A model generated the notes under the pieces. That model did not search any database. It was not told where the DNA came from and was given only the letters and a program-made list of their open reading frames with translations. A DNA stretch of 64,000 bases, from positions 1-64,000 of the forward strand of contig JBFMAB010000093.1 of NCBI GenBank assembly GCA_040755835.1, given 5' to 3'. Below, piece by piece: positions 1-9,150 of this stretch (positions within the stretch are counted from its first letter, which is position 1; each line of letters begins with the position of its first letter). Source of the DNA: JADLDB01 sp040755835 (GTDB taxonomy: Bacteria > Myxococcota > Myxococcia > Myxococcales > Myxococcaceae). The position numbers and the translations under genes were made by a program.

Positions 1-289
1 GCACCACAGCGATTGGCGACCTACACATCGGCACCGCAGCGGCAGCATGCCCGAGCATGGCCACCGCTGCCGAGCCCTGTTTCATCCCTCCATGGTGCGC
101 CAAGAGGCGCGTGACGACGTCAGTCCGCATCAGCCTGCGGTCGCCCAAAGCCTCCGCGCTCTCGCAGACTCCTCGAGCCCTGGGCGGGGACCGAACGCTC
201 CGACTGACGTGGTACGCCTTCTCGTCAGCCGCTGCTGAACTGCGGGAGCCCCCTCGCGATACAGAGGCACTCTTCTCACGGGAGTCGTC
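1..289. other. Intergenic leader, no gene seen
   Basis: I see no credible coding region here: the short open frames have the composition of out-of-frame high-GC DNA. The only functional element I can point to is a Shine-Dalgarno-like GGGAG a few bases upstream of the ATG at 290. Confidence 0.5.
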
Positions 290-1552
290 ATGAAATGGTG
301 GTGGTGTGCGGTCCTCCTCGCGGCGTTGTCCGCCTGCACCGGCCTGGTGAGCGCGGGCGGCACCGACGCCGCTGGAGGGGAGGACGGCGGCGGCAAGGAC
401 GGTGGCGCCGATGCGGGCTGCACCGATGACGAGGGGTGCGGCCCTGGCCTCTCGTGCAGCGTCCCGACGGGCACGTGCGTGTCCCTCGGCTGCGTGGCGT
501 CGGGCTGTCCCAGCGGCCAGCGCTGCGACCTCTCCTCGCGGGCGTGCGTCGCGGTGGTGCAGGGGCCGCGCCGGCTCTACCGGGCGGTGACGCTCGCCGG
601 GCACGCCATCAACTCGACCTTCGCGACGCGCGACGCCGTGGGCCGCCCGGCTTTCGGCGAATTCCATCTTCTGGTCGCCTCCCGCAACGGGCGCTTCCTG
701 TACGTCGTGGACTCGGCGGTGGTGCTGCGGGTCGACACCACTTCCGGCTGGGTGGAGACCCTGTCCGGCATCGGCTGGCCGGGCGACGTCGACGGGCCTG
801 CGGCGGTGGCGCAATTCGAGACGGACTTCTACCAGAATGGCGGCCTGGGCCTGACGCCGGACCAGCGCTTCTTCCTCTTCACGTCGCCCTACGCCGTGCG
901 CCGCGTCGACGTGGAGACGGGAGAAGCGTCCACCCTCGCGACGGACTTCAAGCCGCGCGCGATGGCGGTGGGCCGCGAGACCGGAAACCTCTATGTCATC
1001 GACTTTGCGCCGGCGCGCATGGACGTGATGTTCCCCGACGGCGGCGTCGAGCACCGGGCGCTCACGTCCGCCGGCGGCACGGTGGGCTACATGGTGGTCG
1101 ACGAAGCACGCGGTGTGGCCTACGGCCTCGAGCGCAACCGTCAATCGGGCGCCTTCTACCGCTGGTCGCTCGACGGCGGCGCCATCGAGTGGCTGAACCA
1201 TGACGCCACGGGCACGCGCGACCCGGTGCAGTACCTCTCGGACGGGCCTGTCGCCGGCCTCGACATGGCCAACCCCGGCGGCCTCTCCATCGACGCCGAG
1301 GGCTTCGTCTACATCGGCGCGGGCGACGGGCGCACCTTCCGGCGCTTCGACCCGGACCGCGGCGTCGTGGAGAGCCTCTGCCGCGTGCCGTCGGACGCCG
1401 GCGACGAGCTCTTCGAATGGTGCCTGGGAGACGGGGTGCGCAACAAGCCGTTCGGCACCTGGCCTTCGACGCTCGCCTTCGACGACTCGGGCAACGGGTA
1501 CTTCGGCTACACGGTCTGGCCGCGCCTCGTCGTGCTGCGGAGGCTCGAATGA
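290..1552 (+). CDS. Secreted lipoprotein with Cys-rich segment and beta-propeller-like body
   Basis: The 420-residue product starts MKWWWCAVLLAALSAC, a lipoprotein signal peptide with the lipobox Cys at residue 16, so it should be anchored in the outer envelope. A low-complexity Gly/Asp/Ala linker (about 22-42) leads to a short Cys-rich stretch (about 44-85) of the kind seen in many myxobacterial surface proteins. The rest contains spaced blocks such as GLTPDQRFFLF and GGLSIDAEGFVYIGAGDG that resemble NHL/SMP-30-type beta-propeller blades. A good GGGAG lies upstream of the ATG. Its stop overlaps the start of the next gene (ATGA), so the two are probably co-translated. Ligand and function are unknown. 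Confidence 0.75.
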   Translation: MKWWWCAVLLAALSACTGLVSAGGTDAAGGEDGGGKDGGADAGCTDDEGCGPGLSCSVPTGTCVSLGCVASGCPSGQRCDLSSRACVAVVQGPRRLYRAVTLAGHAINSTFATRDAVGRPAFGEFHLLVASRNGRFLYVVDSAVVLRVDTTSGWVETLSGIGWPGDVDGPAAVAQFETDFYQNGGLGLTPDQRFFLFTSPYAVRRVDVETGEASTLATDFKPRAMAVGRETGNLYVIDFAPARMDVMFPDGGVEHRALTSAGGTVGYMVVDEARGVAYGLERNRQSGAFYRWSLDGGAIEWLNHDATGTRDPVQYLSDGPVAGLDMANPGGLSIDAEGFVYIGAGDGRTFRRFDPDRGVVESLCRVPSDAGDELFEWCLGDGVRNKPFGTWPSTLAFDDSGNGYFGYTVWPRLVVLRRLE

Positions 1553-2793
1553 CTCGGACTGTCCTCGCCGCCAGTGCGCTGCTCTCCAGCGTGGCGTTGG
1601 CGCAGGTGACGCTGAGCGCGCCGTCACCGGTCACCCCCTCGGTGTCACAGGAAGGCCAAAGCCAGGCGCGCGCCGTCGGCACCCCCACCGGCTTCGTCGT
1701 GGTGTGGCAGGCAGGTGTTGGGCGATCGGCGAAGGTCCGCGCCGCACGCCTGGGCCTCGACGGCGTCTCGCTGGACGCGGCGGGCCTCACCATCGCCGAA
1801 GGCACCGGCGGGCGCTTCGAGCCCGGCGTCGCCTTCGGGCACGGCGTGGCCTTCGTGGTGTGGAGCGATCTGCGCGACGGCCAGCACGCGGTGTACGGCG
1901 CACGCCTCGACGGCACCGGCCAGGTTCTCGACGTCGGCGGCCGCAAGCTGTCGGAGGCGCCGGGCGCGCGCATGGCGGACGTGGCCGCGACGCCGACGGG
2001 CTTCCTCGTCGCGTGGGCCCAGGCGACGGCCGACGGCCAGGGCACCGAGGCGTGGGCCCGCGCGCTGGGCCCCGACGGTACCCCGCTCGGACCGCCGGTG
2101 GCGCTCACCACCGCGCGCCCGTGGACGGCCGGTGAGGACTTCGGCCACTGGGCGCTCCAACGCGCCTACGCGCAGCAGGTCCGCGTCACCGTCGAAGGTG
2201 GCCTTGCCTTCGTGGCGTGGGCGGGAAATCTCGGCGGCTCGCAGGACATTCGCGTCGGCCGCGCGATTCTCGACGCGGCGACGGGCGCGGTGGTGGTGCC
2301 AGCGGACCATGCAATTCCTCCGACGCAGTCCCGGGTGTGGGATCCGGCGGTGGCGGGCCAGGGCGACGGTGGCGTCCTCATCTCGTGGACGGACTTCCGC
2401 GGGCGTGGCGAGCTGGGCCTGCCGGCGCACAACGCGGTGCTGGCCTCGGTGGACCCGCAGGACGCCGGCGTGCGACAGCTCGTCGCCTTCAAGGAGGACG
2501 GCGGGGCCCGCGTGGTGCTGCGCCCAACCGTGTCCCGCGCGGGCGTGGTGGCCTTCGTCGAAGGCGTGCAGAATCCGCAGCGGGATCGGCGCACCGAGTG
2601 GCGCGTGCGCGTCCGCCGCGTCGATTCCACGGGCGCGTCGCCGGGCGCCGACGTCACGCTGCCGGAGCAGGCCGCGTGGCCGTACGTGACCACGGGGCCC
2701 ACCGGGGTGACGCTGCTGGTCACCACCACCGTGAACGCCGCCGGCGTCGACGCGGGGCGCCTGGTGAGCCGGATCGTAACGGTCCCCCCGTGA
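1549..2793 (+). CDS. Exported repeat protein, hypothetical
   Basis: I chose the ATG at 1549 because it overlaps the previous stop as ATGA and begins a clean Sec signal peptide (MTRTVLAASALLSSVALAQ), giving 414 residues. The mature part repeats a pattern of the type GFVVVWQA, AFVVWSDLRDG, GFLVAWAQ, AFVAWAG and LISWTDFRG, each preceded by a Gly-rich turn. This is the blade signature of a family of extracellular beta-propeller proteins common in myxobacteria. No catalytic motif is visible. The overlap with the upstream lipoprotein suggests that both act at the cell surface, possibly together. Confidence 0.75.
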   Translation: MTRTVLAASALLSSVALAQVTLSAPSPVTPSVSQEGQSQARAVGTPTGFVVVWQAGVGRSAKVRAARLGLDGVSLDAAGLTIAEGTGGRFEPGVAFGHGVAFVVWSDLRDGQHAVYGARLDGTGQVLDVGGRKLSEAPGARMADVAATPTGFLVAWAQATADGQGTEAWARALGPDGTPLGPPVALTTARPWTAGEDFGHWALQRAYAQQVRVTVEGGLAFVAWAGNLGGSQDIRVGRAILDAATGAVVVPADHAIPPTQSRVWDPAVAGQGDGGVLISWTDFRGRGELGLPAHNAVLASVDPQDAGVRQLVAFKEDGGARVVLRPTVSRAGVVAFVEGVQNPQRDRRTEWRVRVRRVDSTGASPGADVTLPEQAAWPYVTTGPTGVTLLVTTTVNAAGVDAGRLVSRIVTVPP

Positions 2794-2964
2794 GCGCGTC
2801 CCGGCGCCTTCGGGGCAGCGCGCGGCCCGGTAACCGACGATGGCGGCGCGCACGCGCTCGACCGCCGCGCGATCGAGGCCCAGCGGCTCCGCGCGGCCCC
2901 GGCGTCCGACGCGCCGTGGGCGCCTGCCCGTCTGCGTCCCGAGGGCCCGTTTGGCCGCCGGGCG

Positions 2965-3285
2965 TCAGGGCAACGACGCCAGCACCTCGCCCAGCACGCG
3001 CGACAGCCGCACGCCGCGCGACGGCGGGAAGCGCGCCAGGCCGTCGGCCCGCAGCGCCGGCGCGTGATGCTGCTCGTAGCGCTGGAAGGCGGAGAGGTCG
3101 GCGAAGCGGTAGCGCACCTCGAAGCGCAGCGGCGCCGCGGCCGTCGGCTCCAGCCGCACCAGCTCGGCGGCCTGGGCGCCGCCGTCCAGCACGGCCTGCA
3201 GGTGCCCGTTCCGCAACCAGTCGACCCACTCGCCGGCCACCGTCGCATCGTCGAAGTCGCCCACCACCGTGTACGCGAACGCCAT
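2965..3285 (-). CDS. Small DUF4286-like protein
   Basis: This is a 106-residue protein beginning MAFAYTVVGDFDDATVAGEW. The ATG at 3285 is preferred over longer frames because a strong GGAAGGAG lies just upstream. The sequence (VGDFDDATVAGEWVDWL, RFEVRYRFADLSAFQRYEQ, ADGLARFPPSRGVRLSR) resembles DUF4286, a small alpha/beta dimeric-barrel domain of unknown role. No catalytic residues can be assigned. It is convergent with the gene upstream and divergent from the TPR gene that follows, so it appears to be a single-gene unit. Confidence 0.7.
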   Translation of the reverse strand: MAFAYTVVGDFDDATVAGEWVDWLRNGHLQAVLDGGAQAAELVRLEPTAAAPLRFEVRYRFADLSAFQRYEQHHAPALRADGLARFPPSRGVRLSRVLGEVLASLP

Positions 3286-3539
3286 GGTTGCTCCTTCCCC
3301 CCGGCGCGACAGCGTAGCGCAACGCCGCGCCCCGGCCCGGACCTGCGGCCAGCGGCGTGACGTCGCCCCACCACACTCGTCGTGCGCGACATCGTCCTCG
3401 TTCGGCGTGGCTGCCGCGGCTTGTCGGGCGCGGTCGGCGCGGTGTCCCGCGCCTTCGGCTGCGAGCGCGCGACTCGCTCGACCGCCTCGGCCGGTGATTC
3501 CACCCACGCGCCGACGGCGCCCTGTGGCATCGTCGGGAC

Positions 3540-5114
3540 ATGCGCCCCGCCCTCCTCCTCGCTCTCGCCGCCGGCGCCGCGTCCGCCGCACCCCGCGCGC
3601 AGGTCGTCGCGATGTTGCCGCCCCGCGCCGCGCCGTCGCTGCTGCCGCTGGCGACGCTGATCGAAGCCCGCGCCTCCGAGCTGGCCGAGGCCGCCGGCAC
3701 GGGCTCCGAGGTGCACCCCAAGCAGGTGCGGCGCGCGCTCCAGGAGGAGGACCTCGCCGCGCAGGACTTCACCACCGACGCGGCGCTCGAGGAGGCGCGG
3801 CGGTTGATCGGCGCGGATCGCGTGGTGGGCTTCTCGCTGAAGCAGGACGGGAAGGAGCTCATCGTGTGGGGCCTGGCGCGCGACGCGAAGAAGGCGACGC
3901 CCTTCTCGACGAAGTTGGGTGCGTCGTGGGCGAAGGCGCTCGACGCCGGGGCGATGGCCGTGGCGAAGGCCCTGCTGGGCGCCGCGCCGCGGAAGCTGAA
4001 GACGCCGCCACAGCCCGCCTCGGGCAACGACGAGGCGCTCGCCGCCGCCGGCCATTGCGCCGCCGAGGTGCAGGAGCAGCCGCTCGGCGTGGAGAACCCC
4101 GTCGTGCTGGACGCCGCCGACCTCGAGTCCGCGGTGAAGGACTGCCAGCGCGCGCTCGAGCTCGACCCGTCGCTGCGCTACGCGTCCGCGGCGCTGGCGC
4201 TGGGCCAGGCGCTGCTGGGCCGGAACGAGGACGCCTCCGCCACCCTGGCCACGCTGGGCGAGGCCGACGACGTGCTGGAGCTCTACAGCCTGGCGCGCTT
4301 CTGGATGCTGACGCGCTTCCAGTCCAACGAGGCGGGCGTGGCGTTCCTGCGCGACGTGCTGAAGCGCCACCCGGGCGAGCTCATCGCGCGCGCGTACCTG
4401 GGCGAGACGCTGGGCTCGCTCGGCGAGTGGAAGGACGCCGAGGCCGTGTGGCGCGAGTACCTGGCCCGTGCGCCCGCCTCGCCCTTCGCGCTGGCGCGGC
4501 TGTCGAAGGCGCTCGCGCGGCAGGGGCGCCACGACGAGGCCATCGCGACCGCGAAGCAGGCCCTCGACTTCTTCCCTGCGAGCCGCGAGCTGCGGCTCGA
4601 GGTGGGCAGCCGGCTCATCGACGCGGGCAAGCCCGCCGACGCCGAGCTCGAGCTGACGCCGCTGGCCTCAAGGCCCTTGCCGCACGGAGAGGACCTGCTC
4701 CGCCTCGGCTGGGCGCACTGGCTGCAGGACGAGGTGGACGAGGCCGCGAAATTCTTCCAGCAGGCGCTCGACCGCGCGACCTCGCCCCGCGACTGGCGCA
4801 CGCGCGGCCGCGCCCAGTACGACCTCGCGCTGGTGGCCGCCAGGCGCGGCGATCGGCTCGGCGCGCTGCGAGCGCTGAAGGCGTCGATGCAGACAGGCTA
4901 CCGGCTGAGGGCGGTCGACCCCAGCCTGAAGGACGCGGCGCGCGAGCTGGAGCGCGGCGACATGGGCGCCGCGGCGGACGGAGGGACGAAGGTGGCGGCG
5001 CCGACGCTGGTGCCCGCCGAGTCCAGCCTCTTCCCGGTGGACGCCTTCGGCGATCCGAACCCGAAGGCGCCGAAGCCGCAGCCGCCCAACGGGCTGGTGC
5101 TGTACCGGTTCTGA
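3540..5114 (+). CDS. Exported TPR-repeat protein
   Basis: The 524-residue product has an N-terminal signal sequence (MRPALLLALAAGAASAAPRA). Residues about 20-130 form an alpha/beta region (VVAMLPPRAAPSLLPLA, RLIGADRVVGFSLKQDGKELI) like the N-terminal halves of other myxobacterial envelope TPR proteins. From about residue 190 onward there are degenerate 34-residue tetratricopeptide units, for example LARLSKALARQGRHDEAIAT and LLRLGWAHWLQDEVDEAAKFF. Such proteins are protein-protein scaffolds. The start is supported by the signal peptide, not by a strong ribosome-binding site. No partner is identifiable from the neighbours. Confidence 0.75.
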   Translation: MRPALLLALAAGAASAAPRAQVVAMLPPRAAPSLLPLATLIEARASELAEAAGTGSEVHPKQVRRALQEEDLAAQDFTTDAALEEARRLIGADRVVGFSLKQDGKELIVWGLARDAKKATPFSTKLGASWAKALDAGAMAVAKALLGAAPRKLKTPPQPASGNDEALAAAGHCAAEVQEQPLGVENPVVLDAADLESAVKDCQRALELDPSLRYASAALALGQALLGRNEDASATLATLGEADDVLELYSLARFWMLTRFQSNEAGVAFLRDVLKRHPGELIARAYLGETLGSLGEWKDAEAVWREYLARAPASPFALARLSKALARQGRHDEAIATAKQALDFFPASRELRLEVGSRLIDAGKPADAELELTPLASRPLPHGEDLLRLGWAHWLQDEVDEAAKFFQQALDRATSPRDWRTRGRAQYDLALVAARRGDRLGALRALKASMQTGYRLRAVDPSLKDAARELERGDMGAAADGGTKVAAPTLVPAESSLFPVDAFGDPNPKAPKPQPPNGLVLYRF

Positions 5115-5342
5115 CCGCGCTCGCGCCCCGGGCCAGGCGTCCGCCTCGCGGTCGCAGCTCCGCGACGGCAGGCGCGCGTCCAACGCCCACGTCCTTTCGA
5201 CAGCCGAGGCCTGGCTGCAGGGGCGCGAGCGGGGAACACCGCCGGATGCAACGAGCGCACGCGGCAGCCGATCGAGTGGGCGGTGATGCACCTCGCGCCC
5301 GCCGCGCCCTGAGGCTCGGGCCCTGCTACAAGCATCGGCGCC

Positions 5343-6737
5343 ATGGCACTTCCTCCTGGCTTCCTGGCGGCGCTCGGGGACTTTCCCGCCGACTTCGCGT
5401 CGACGGACGCGGGCGACCTCGCGACGTACGGCCGCGACTGGACGAAGGTGCACACGCCGGCCCCGTCGCTGCTGGTGCGGCCGCGCGGCACCGCCGAGGT
5501 GTCGCGCTTTCTCACGCTGTGCAACGCGCACGCGGTGCCGGTGGTGCCGTCGGGCGGGCGCACGGGGCTCGCGGGCGGCGCCGTCGCGGCGAACGGGGAA
5601 GTGGTGCTGTCGCTCGAGCGGATGCGCGCGATGCACCCCGTCGACACGCTGGGCCAGACGGTGCGCGTCGAGGCCGGCGCCGTCACCGAGGCGGTGCACG
5701 CGCACTGCGCGCAGGTGGGCCTCACCTGGCCGGTGGACTTCGCCAGCAAGGGCTCGAGCCAGGTGGGCGGCAACATCGCCACCAACGCCGGCGGCGTGCG
5801 CGTCATCCGCTACGGGCTGACGCGGCAGTGGGTGCTGGGCCTCACCGTCGTCACCGCGTCGGGCGAGGTGCTGGAGCTCAACGGCGCGCTCGAGAAGAAC
5901 AACACCGGCGTCGACCTGCGGCAGCTCTTCATCGGCAGCGAAGGCGTCCTCGGCGTCATCACCGAGGCGACGCTGAAGCTGACGCGCCTGCCCGGGAAGG
6001 TAGACGTCTTCCTCTTCGCGCTCGACTCGCTGCAGGCCGTGCTGACGCTCTTCGAGGAGGCGCGGCGGGGGCCGTTCACCGTCATGGCGTACGAGTTCTT
6101 CACCGACGCCTGCAGCGCGCGCCTCGCGCGGCACCGCGGCGTGCGCCCACCGTTCGACGCGGAGGCGTCGCACTACGTGCTGCTCGAGGTGGAGGCCGCG
6201 AAGGACGGCGCGCTGGACGGGTGGCTGGGCGGGCTGTTCGAGCGCGGCCTCGTGCGCGACGGCACGCTGGCCGCCGACTCCTCGCAGGCGCGGCGCCTGT
6301 GGGAGCTGCGCGAAGGCATCTCGGAGTCGCTGTCCGCCACCGGCGTGCCGCACAAGAACGACATCGCCCTGCCCATCGCGGGCCTGAAGACGTTCTGCGC
6401 CGAGCTCGAGGCGCTGCTCGCGCAGCGCTACCCGGGCTGGGAGCTGTGCCTGTTCGGCCACATCGGCGACGGCAACCTCCACGTGAACATCATGAAGCCC
6501 GACGGCATGCCGAAGGACGTGTTCCTGGAGCGCACGCACGACGTCGACGCGGATGTGATGGCGCTGGTGCGCGCGCACCACGGCAGCGTGTCGGCCGAGC
6601 ACGGGATTGGGCTGCTCAAGCGCGATTGGCTGGGGCACTCGCGGAGCCCGGTGGAGATCGCGCTGATGCGGAAGATGAAGGCGCTGCTCGACCCGCGGGG
6701 GATCCTGAACCCGGGGAAGCTCGTCCCCGATCCCTGA
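5343..6737 (+). CDS. FAD-linked oxidase, glycolate oxidase GlcD / D-2-hydroxyacid dehydrogenase type
   Basis: The 464-residue product has the two-domain layout of the GlcD/DLD family. The PCMH-type FAD-binding domain carries VVPSGGRTGLAGGAV (about 60-75) and the loop SKGSSQVGGNIATNAGGVR, which contacts the flavin. The C-terminal FAD-oxidase domain carries HIGDGNLHVN and SAEHGIGLLKR, the metal/substrate-binding histidines. Members oxidise D-2-hydroxyacids such as D-lactate, glycolate or D-2-hydroxyglutarate and pass electrons to quinone or an electron-transfer flavoprotein. No GlcE or GlcF partner is adjacent, which favours the single-subunit dehydrogenase type; the substrate cannot be decided from sequence. 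A palindrome follows the stop. Confidence 0.9.
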   Translation: MALPPGFLAALGDFPADFASTDAGDLATYGRDWTKVHTPAPSLLVRPRGTAEVSRFLTLCNAHAVPVVPSGGRTGLAGGAVAANGEVVLSLERMRAMHPVDTLGQTVRVEAGAVTEAVHAHCAQVGLTWPVDFASKGSSQVGGNIATNAGGVRVIRYGLTRQWVLGLTVVTASGEVLELNGALEKNNTGVDLRQLFIGSEGVLGVITEATLKLTRLPGKVDVFLFALDSLQAVLTLFEEARRGPFTVMAYEFFTDACSARLARHRGVRPPFDAEASHYVLLEVEAAKDGALDGWLGGLFERGLVRDGTLAADSSQARRLWELREGISESLSATGVPHKNDIALPIAGLKTFCAELEALLAQRYPGWELCLFGHIGDGNLHVNIMKPDGMPKDVFLERTHDVDADVMALVRAHHGSVSAEHGIGLLKRDWLGHSRSPVEIALMRKMKALLDPRGILNPGKLVPDP

Positions 6738-6740
6738 CCG

Positions 6741-6760
6741 TCTCCCCCCAGGGGGAGAGG
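6741..6760. repeat. REP-like palindrome between convergent genes
   Basis: TCTCCCCCC followed by GGGGGAGAGG forms a stem directly after the flavoenzyme stop and before the end of the convergent regulator gene. The same CTCTCCCC/GGGGAGAG core recurs at about 43.65, 50.52, 52.68 and 53.25 kb. Here it could act as a bidirectional terminator or simply be an extragenic palindrome. Confidence 0.6.
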
Positions 6761-6769
6761 AACACGTCG

Positions 6770-7735
6770 TCAGCCCATCGAGATGCGGCTGCGCCGCGGC
6801 AGCGGCTGCGACTCGGGGGCCACGACGCGATCGCCGCCTTCGGCCTGCGCCTTCTTCAGCGCCTGCGTCGCCTCGCGCACCAGCGCGCCGAAGCTGACCT
6901 GCGCCCTGGGCTCGAGCTTCGGATCGTAGCTGGCCACCCCCACGGACGCCGTGCCGCCGACGAAGGCGTCGAGGCGCCGCAGCTTCGCCACCACGCGCCT
7001 GGCCACCGTCATGCAGCCCGCCCGCGGCGTGTGCGGCAGGAAGACGAGGTACTTGTCCCCGGCGAACGGCATCAACAGGTCGATGTCGCGGGTCAGCTCG
7101 GAGAGCGCCTGCAGCACCTCGGCGCGCACCGCCGCCCGCTGGAACTCGGGGGAGGCCTCCTCCTTGAGCCGCGCCTCGAGCGCGTCGAGCGCCACCAGGA
7201 GCACCGCCACCGGGTACTTGTACCGCTTGCTCCGCTTCACCTCGAGCAGGAGGTACTTGCGGAAGAAGGCCTCGTCCGCGGTGTTGAGGCCGGTCGCCGG
7301 CCGCGCGGGCTTCGGCGGGGCGGACTTCGCCTTCAGACGATCGATCTCCTGCTCGCGCGCGAGCAGCTTCGCCAGCAGCTCCCTCTGCTGCATCACCGCG
7401 TGGAGCTGGGCCAGCACCGCGTGGCGCTTGAGCGGCCCCACCACGAAGCCGTCGGCGCCATTCTCCTCGGCGCGGTCCGGCGCGCGCTCGAACTCGGTGG
7501 GCGGGTACGTCAGCACCACGCGGGTGAGCGGCGACAGCTTCTTCACCTGCGCGCACAGGACCTCTCCGTCGAACGCGCCCGACACCGCGGCGATCACCAC
7601 GTCGGGCGCGCGCGCGCGCACCGACTGCACGGCCTCGTCGAGGTAGCTGGCCGTCTGCACCTCGGCCACGCCCTCGAGGAACTTCCTCAGCGCGTTGGTG
7701 ACGGGGACGGACGGCTCGGCGACGAGGACTCGCAT
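6770..7735 (-). CDS. Receiver-like plus degenerate GGDEF protein
   Basis: Starting at the ATG at 7735, the 321-residue product opens MRVLVAEPSVPVTNALRKFL, the beta1-alpha1 region of a CheY-like receiver. The usual acidic pocket is replaced (AEPS instead of EDD) and the phospho-acceptor strand reads PDVVIAAVS, so phosphorylation looks unlikely. Residues about 165-310 align with a diguanylate cyclase fold (DEAFFRKYLLLEVKRSKRYKYPVA-like entry, then TASVGVASYD), but the GGDEF signature is FAGDKYLVF, so cyclase activity is doubtful. The start lies 17 nt after the frr stop, so it is probably co-transcribed at the end of the rpsB-tsf-pyrH-frr operon. Confidence 0.75.
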   Translation of the reverse strand: MRVLVAEPSVPVTNALRKFLEGVAEVQTASYLDEAVQSVRARAPDVVIAAVSGAFDGEVLCAQVKKLSPLTRVVLTYPPTEFERAPDRAEENGADGFVVGPLKRHAVLAQLHAVMQQRELLAKLLAREQEIDRLKAKSAPPKPARPATGLNTADEAFFRKYLLLEVKRSKRYKYPVAVLLVALDALEARLKEEASPEFQRAAVRAEVLQALSELTRDIDLLMPFAGDKYLVFLPHTPRAGCMTVARRVVAKLRRLDAFVGGTASVGVASYDPKLEPRAQVSFGALVREATQALKKAQAEGGDRVVAPESQPLPRRSRISMG

Positions 7736-7752
7736 GCGCTTCGGGAGGCGCC

Positions 7753-8316
7753 TCAGACCTCGAGGACTTCCTTCTCCTTCTTCGACACCACGTCGTCGAC
7801 CTGCGCGATGCCGGCGTCGGTCTCCTTCTGGACCCGCTCGGTGGCTCGCTTGTTGTCGTCCTCGGTGATCGCCTTGTCCTTGAGCAGCTGCTTCAGCTTC
7901 TCGTTGGCGTCCCGGCGCTCGTTGCGAATGCCGACCTTGTACTCCTCGCCGGTCGCCTTCACCTGCCTGGCGATCTCCTTGCGGCGCTGCTCGGTGAGCG
8001 CGGGGATCGGCAGGCGGATGATCTCGCCGTCGTTGTTCGGCGTGAGGCCCAGGTTCGCCTCGTGGATCGCCTTCTCGATGTCCTTGAGGATCGACTTGTC
8101 CCACGGCTTGACGGTGATGAGCCGCGGCTCGGGCACGGCGATCGCCGCGCACTGCGCGAGCGGCGTGGGCGTGCCGTAGTAGTTCACCTTCACCGGGTCG
8201 AGCATCGCCGCCGAGGCGCGCCCGGTGCGGACCTTCGACAGCGCCGCCTTCAGCGCGTCGACGTTCTTCTTGATGTTCTCGGTCAGGTGCTTCACCACGT
8301 CGTCCTGCGCCGCCAT
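7753..8316 (-). CDS. frr: Ribosome recycling factor
   Basis: The 187-residue product has the standard length for RRF and the family hallmarks RTGRASAAMLDPVKVNYYG, PWDKSILKDIEKAI and RNERRDANEKLK. With EF-G, RRF splits post-termination 70S ribosomes in the cytoplasm. The gene lies 39 nt downstream of pyrH, the order seen in most bacteria. GGAGG-like bases precede the ATG. Confidence 0.97.
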   Translation of the reverse strand: MAAQDDVVKHLTENIKKNVDALKAALSKVRTGRASAAMLDPVKVNYYGTPTPLAQCAAIAVPEPRLITVKPWDKSILKDIEKAIHEANLGLTPNNDGEIIRLPIPALTEQRRKEIARQVKATGEEYKVGIRNERRDANEKLKQLLKDKAITEDDNKRATERVQKETDAGIAQVDDVVSKKEKEVLEV

Positions 8317-8355
8317 GTGTGCCTCCTTGATTTGGAGCGTTCGCGAGAAGAGAAG

Positions 8356-9105
8356 TCAGGCCAGCTCGGTGGACGCGGCGCCCACCACGGTGCCGATCTC
8401 ACCGGGCGACAGCACCGCCCGCTTGATGTTGCCGTCCTTCGTCATGTCGAAGACGACGATGGGCAGCTTGTTGTCCATGCACAGCGAGATGGCGGTCGAG
8501 TCCATGACGTTGAGCTGCTTCTGCAGCACGTCGAGGTAGGTGAGCGACCGGTAGCGCCGCGCGTCCTTGTTCTTCTTCGGATCCGCGTCGTACACCCCGT
8601 CCACCTTCGTCGCCTTGAGGATGACGTCGGCGTTGATCTCCATCGCCCGCAGGGACGCCGCGGTGTCGGTGGTGAAGTACGGGTTGCCGGTGCCCGCCGC
8701 GAAGATGACGATGCGCCCCTTCTCGAGGTGCCGCACCGCGCGCCGGCGAATGTAGGGCTCGGCGATCTGCTCCATCTTGATGGCCGACAGCACCCGCGTC
8801 TGCCCGCCGAGCTGCTCTACCGCGTCCTGCAGCGCGAGGCAGTTGATGCAGGTGGCCAGCATGCCCATGTAGTCGGCGCTGGCCCGATCCATGCCGGTGG
8901 TGGCGCCCTGGACGCCGCGGAAGATGTTGCCGCCGCCGATGACCACGGCGACCTCGACGCCGGCCGCGCGGATCTCCACCACTTCCTGGGCGATCGCCTG
9001 CAACGTAGCGGGCTGGATGCCGTACTTCTCTTCGCCCATCAGCGCTTCGCCCGACAGCTTGAGCAGCACGCGCTTGTAGGCGCCGTTCTTCCCGGGCGCG
9101 TTCAT
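8356..9105 (-). CDS. pyrH: UMP kinase
   Basis: The product phosphorylates UMP to UDP with ATP in pyrimidine synthesis. The motifs are RVLLKLSGEALMG near the N-terminus, VVIGGGNIFRG, MDRASADYMGMLAT and the UMP/ATP-site stretch VFAAGTGNPYFTTDTAA-like (read as FAAGTGNPYFTTDTAA). I chose the ATG at 9105 (249 residues, MNAPGKNGAYKR), which aligns with the usual N-terminus. The longer GTG frame at 9150 starts in the U-run of the tsf terminator and has no ribosome-binding site. The upstream terminator means pyrH-frr expression depends on read-through or on a promoter inside this gap. Confidence 0.95.
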   Translation of the reverse strand: MNAPGKNGAYKRVLLKLSGEALMGEEKYGIQPATLQAIAQEVVEIRAAGVEVAVVIGGGNIFRGVQGATTGMDRASADYMGMLATCINCLALQDAVEQLGGQTRVLSAIKMEQIAEPYIRRRAVRHLEKGRIVIFAAGTGNPYFTTDTAASLRAMEINADVILKATKVDGVYDADPKKNKDARRYRSLTYLDVLQKQLNVMDSTAISLCMDNKLPIVVFDMTKDGNIKRAVLSPGEIGTVVGAASTELA

Positions 9106-9150
9106 GGCGGGAGCGAACTTGTACCCGAAGGGGCCCGGGCCCACACGCAC

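Noticed and set aside
2794..2964. Possible short gene after the propeller-like protein
   Set aside because: Frames such as GLDRAAVERVRAAIVGYR look coding for a few residues but have no start, ribosome-binding site or extended similarity.
3269..8179. Plus-strand open frame of more than 1600 codons
   Set aside because: It is the out-of-frame shadow of real genes on both strands, is Arg/Ala-rich throughout and contains no domain-like sequence; the real genes in the region have signal peptides, motifs and ribosome-binding sites.
9105..9150. GTG start for pyrH at 9150
   Set aside because: It begins within the T-run of the tsf terminator and lacks a ribosome-binding site; the ATG at 9105 gives the usual UMP kinase N-terminus.
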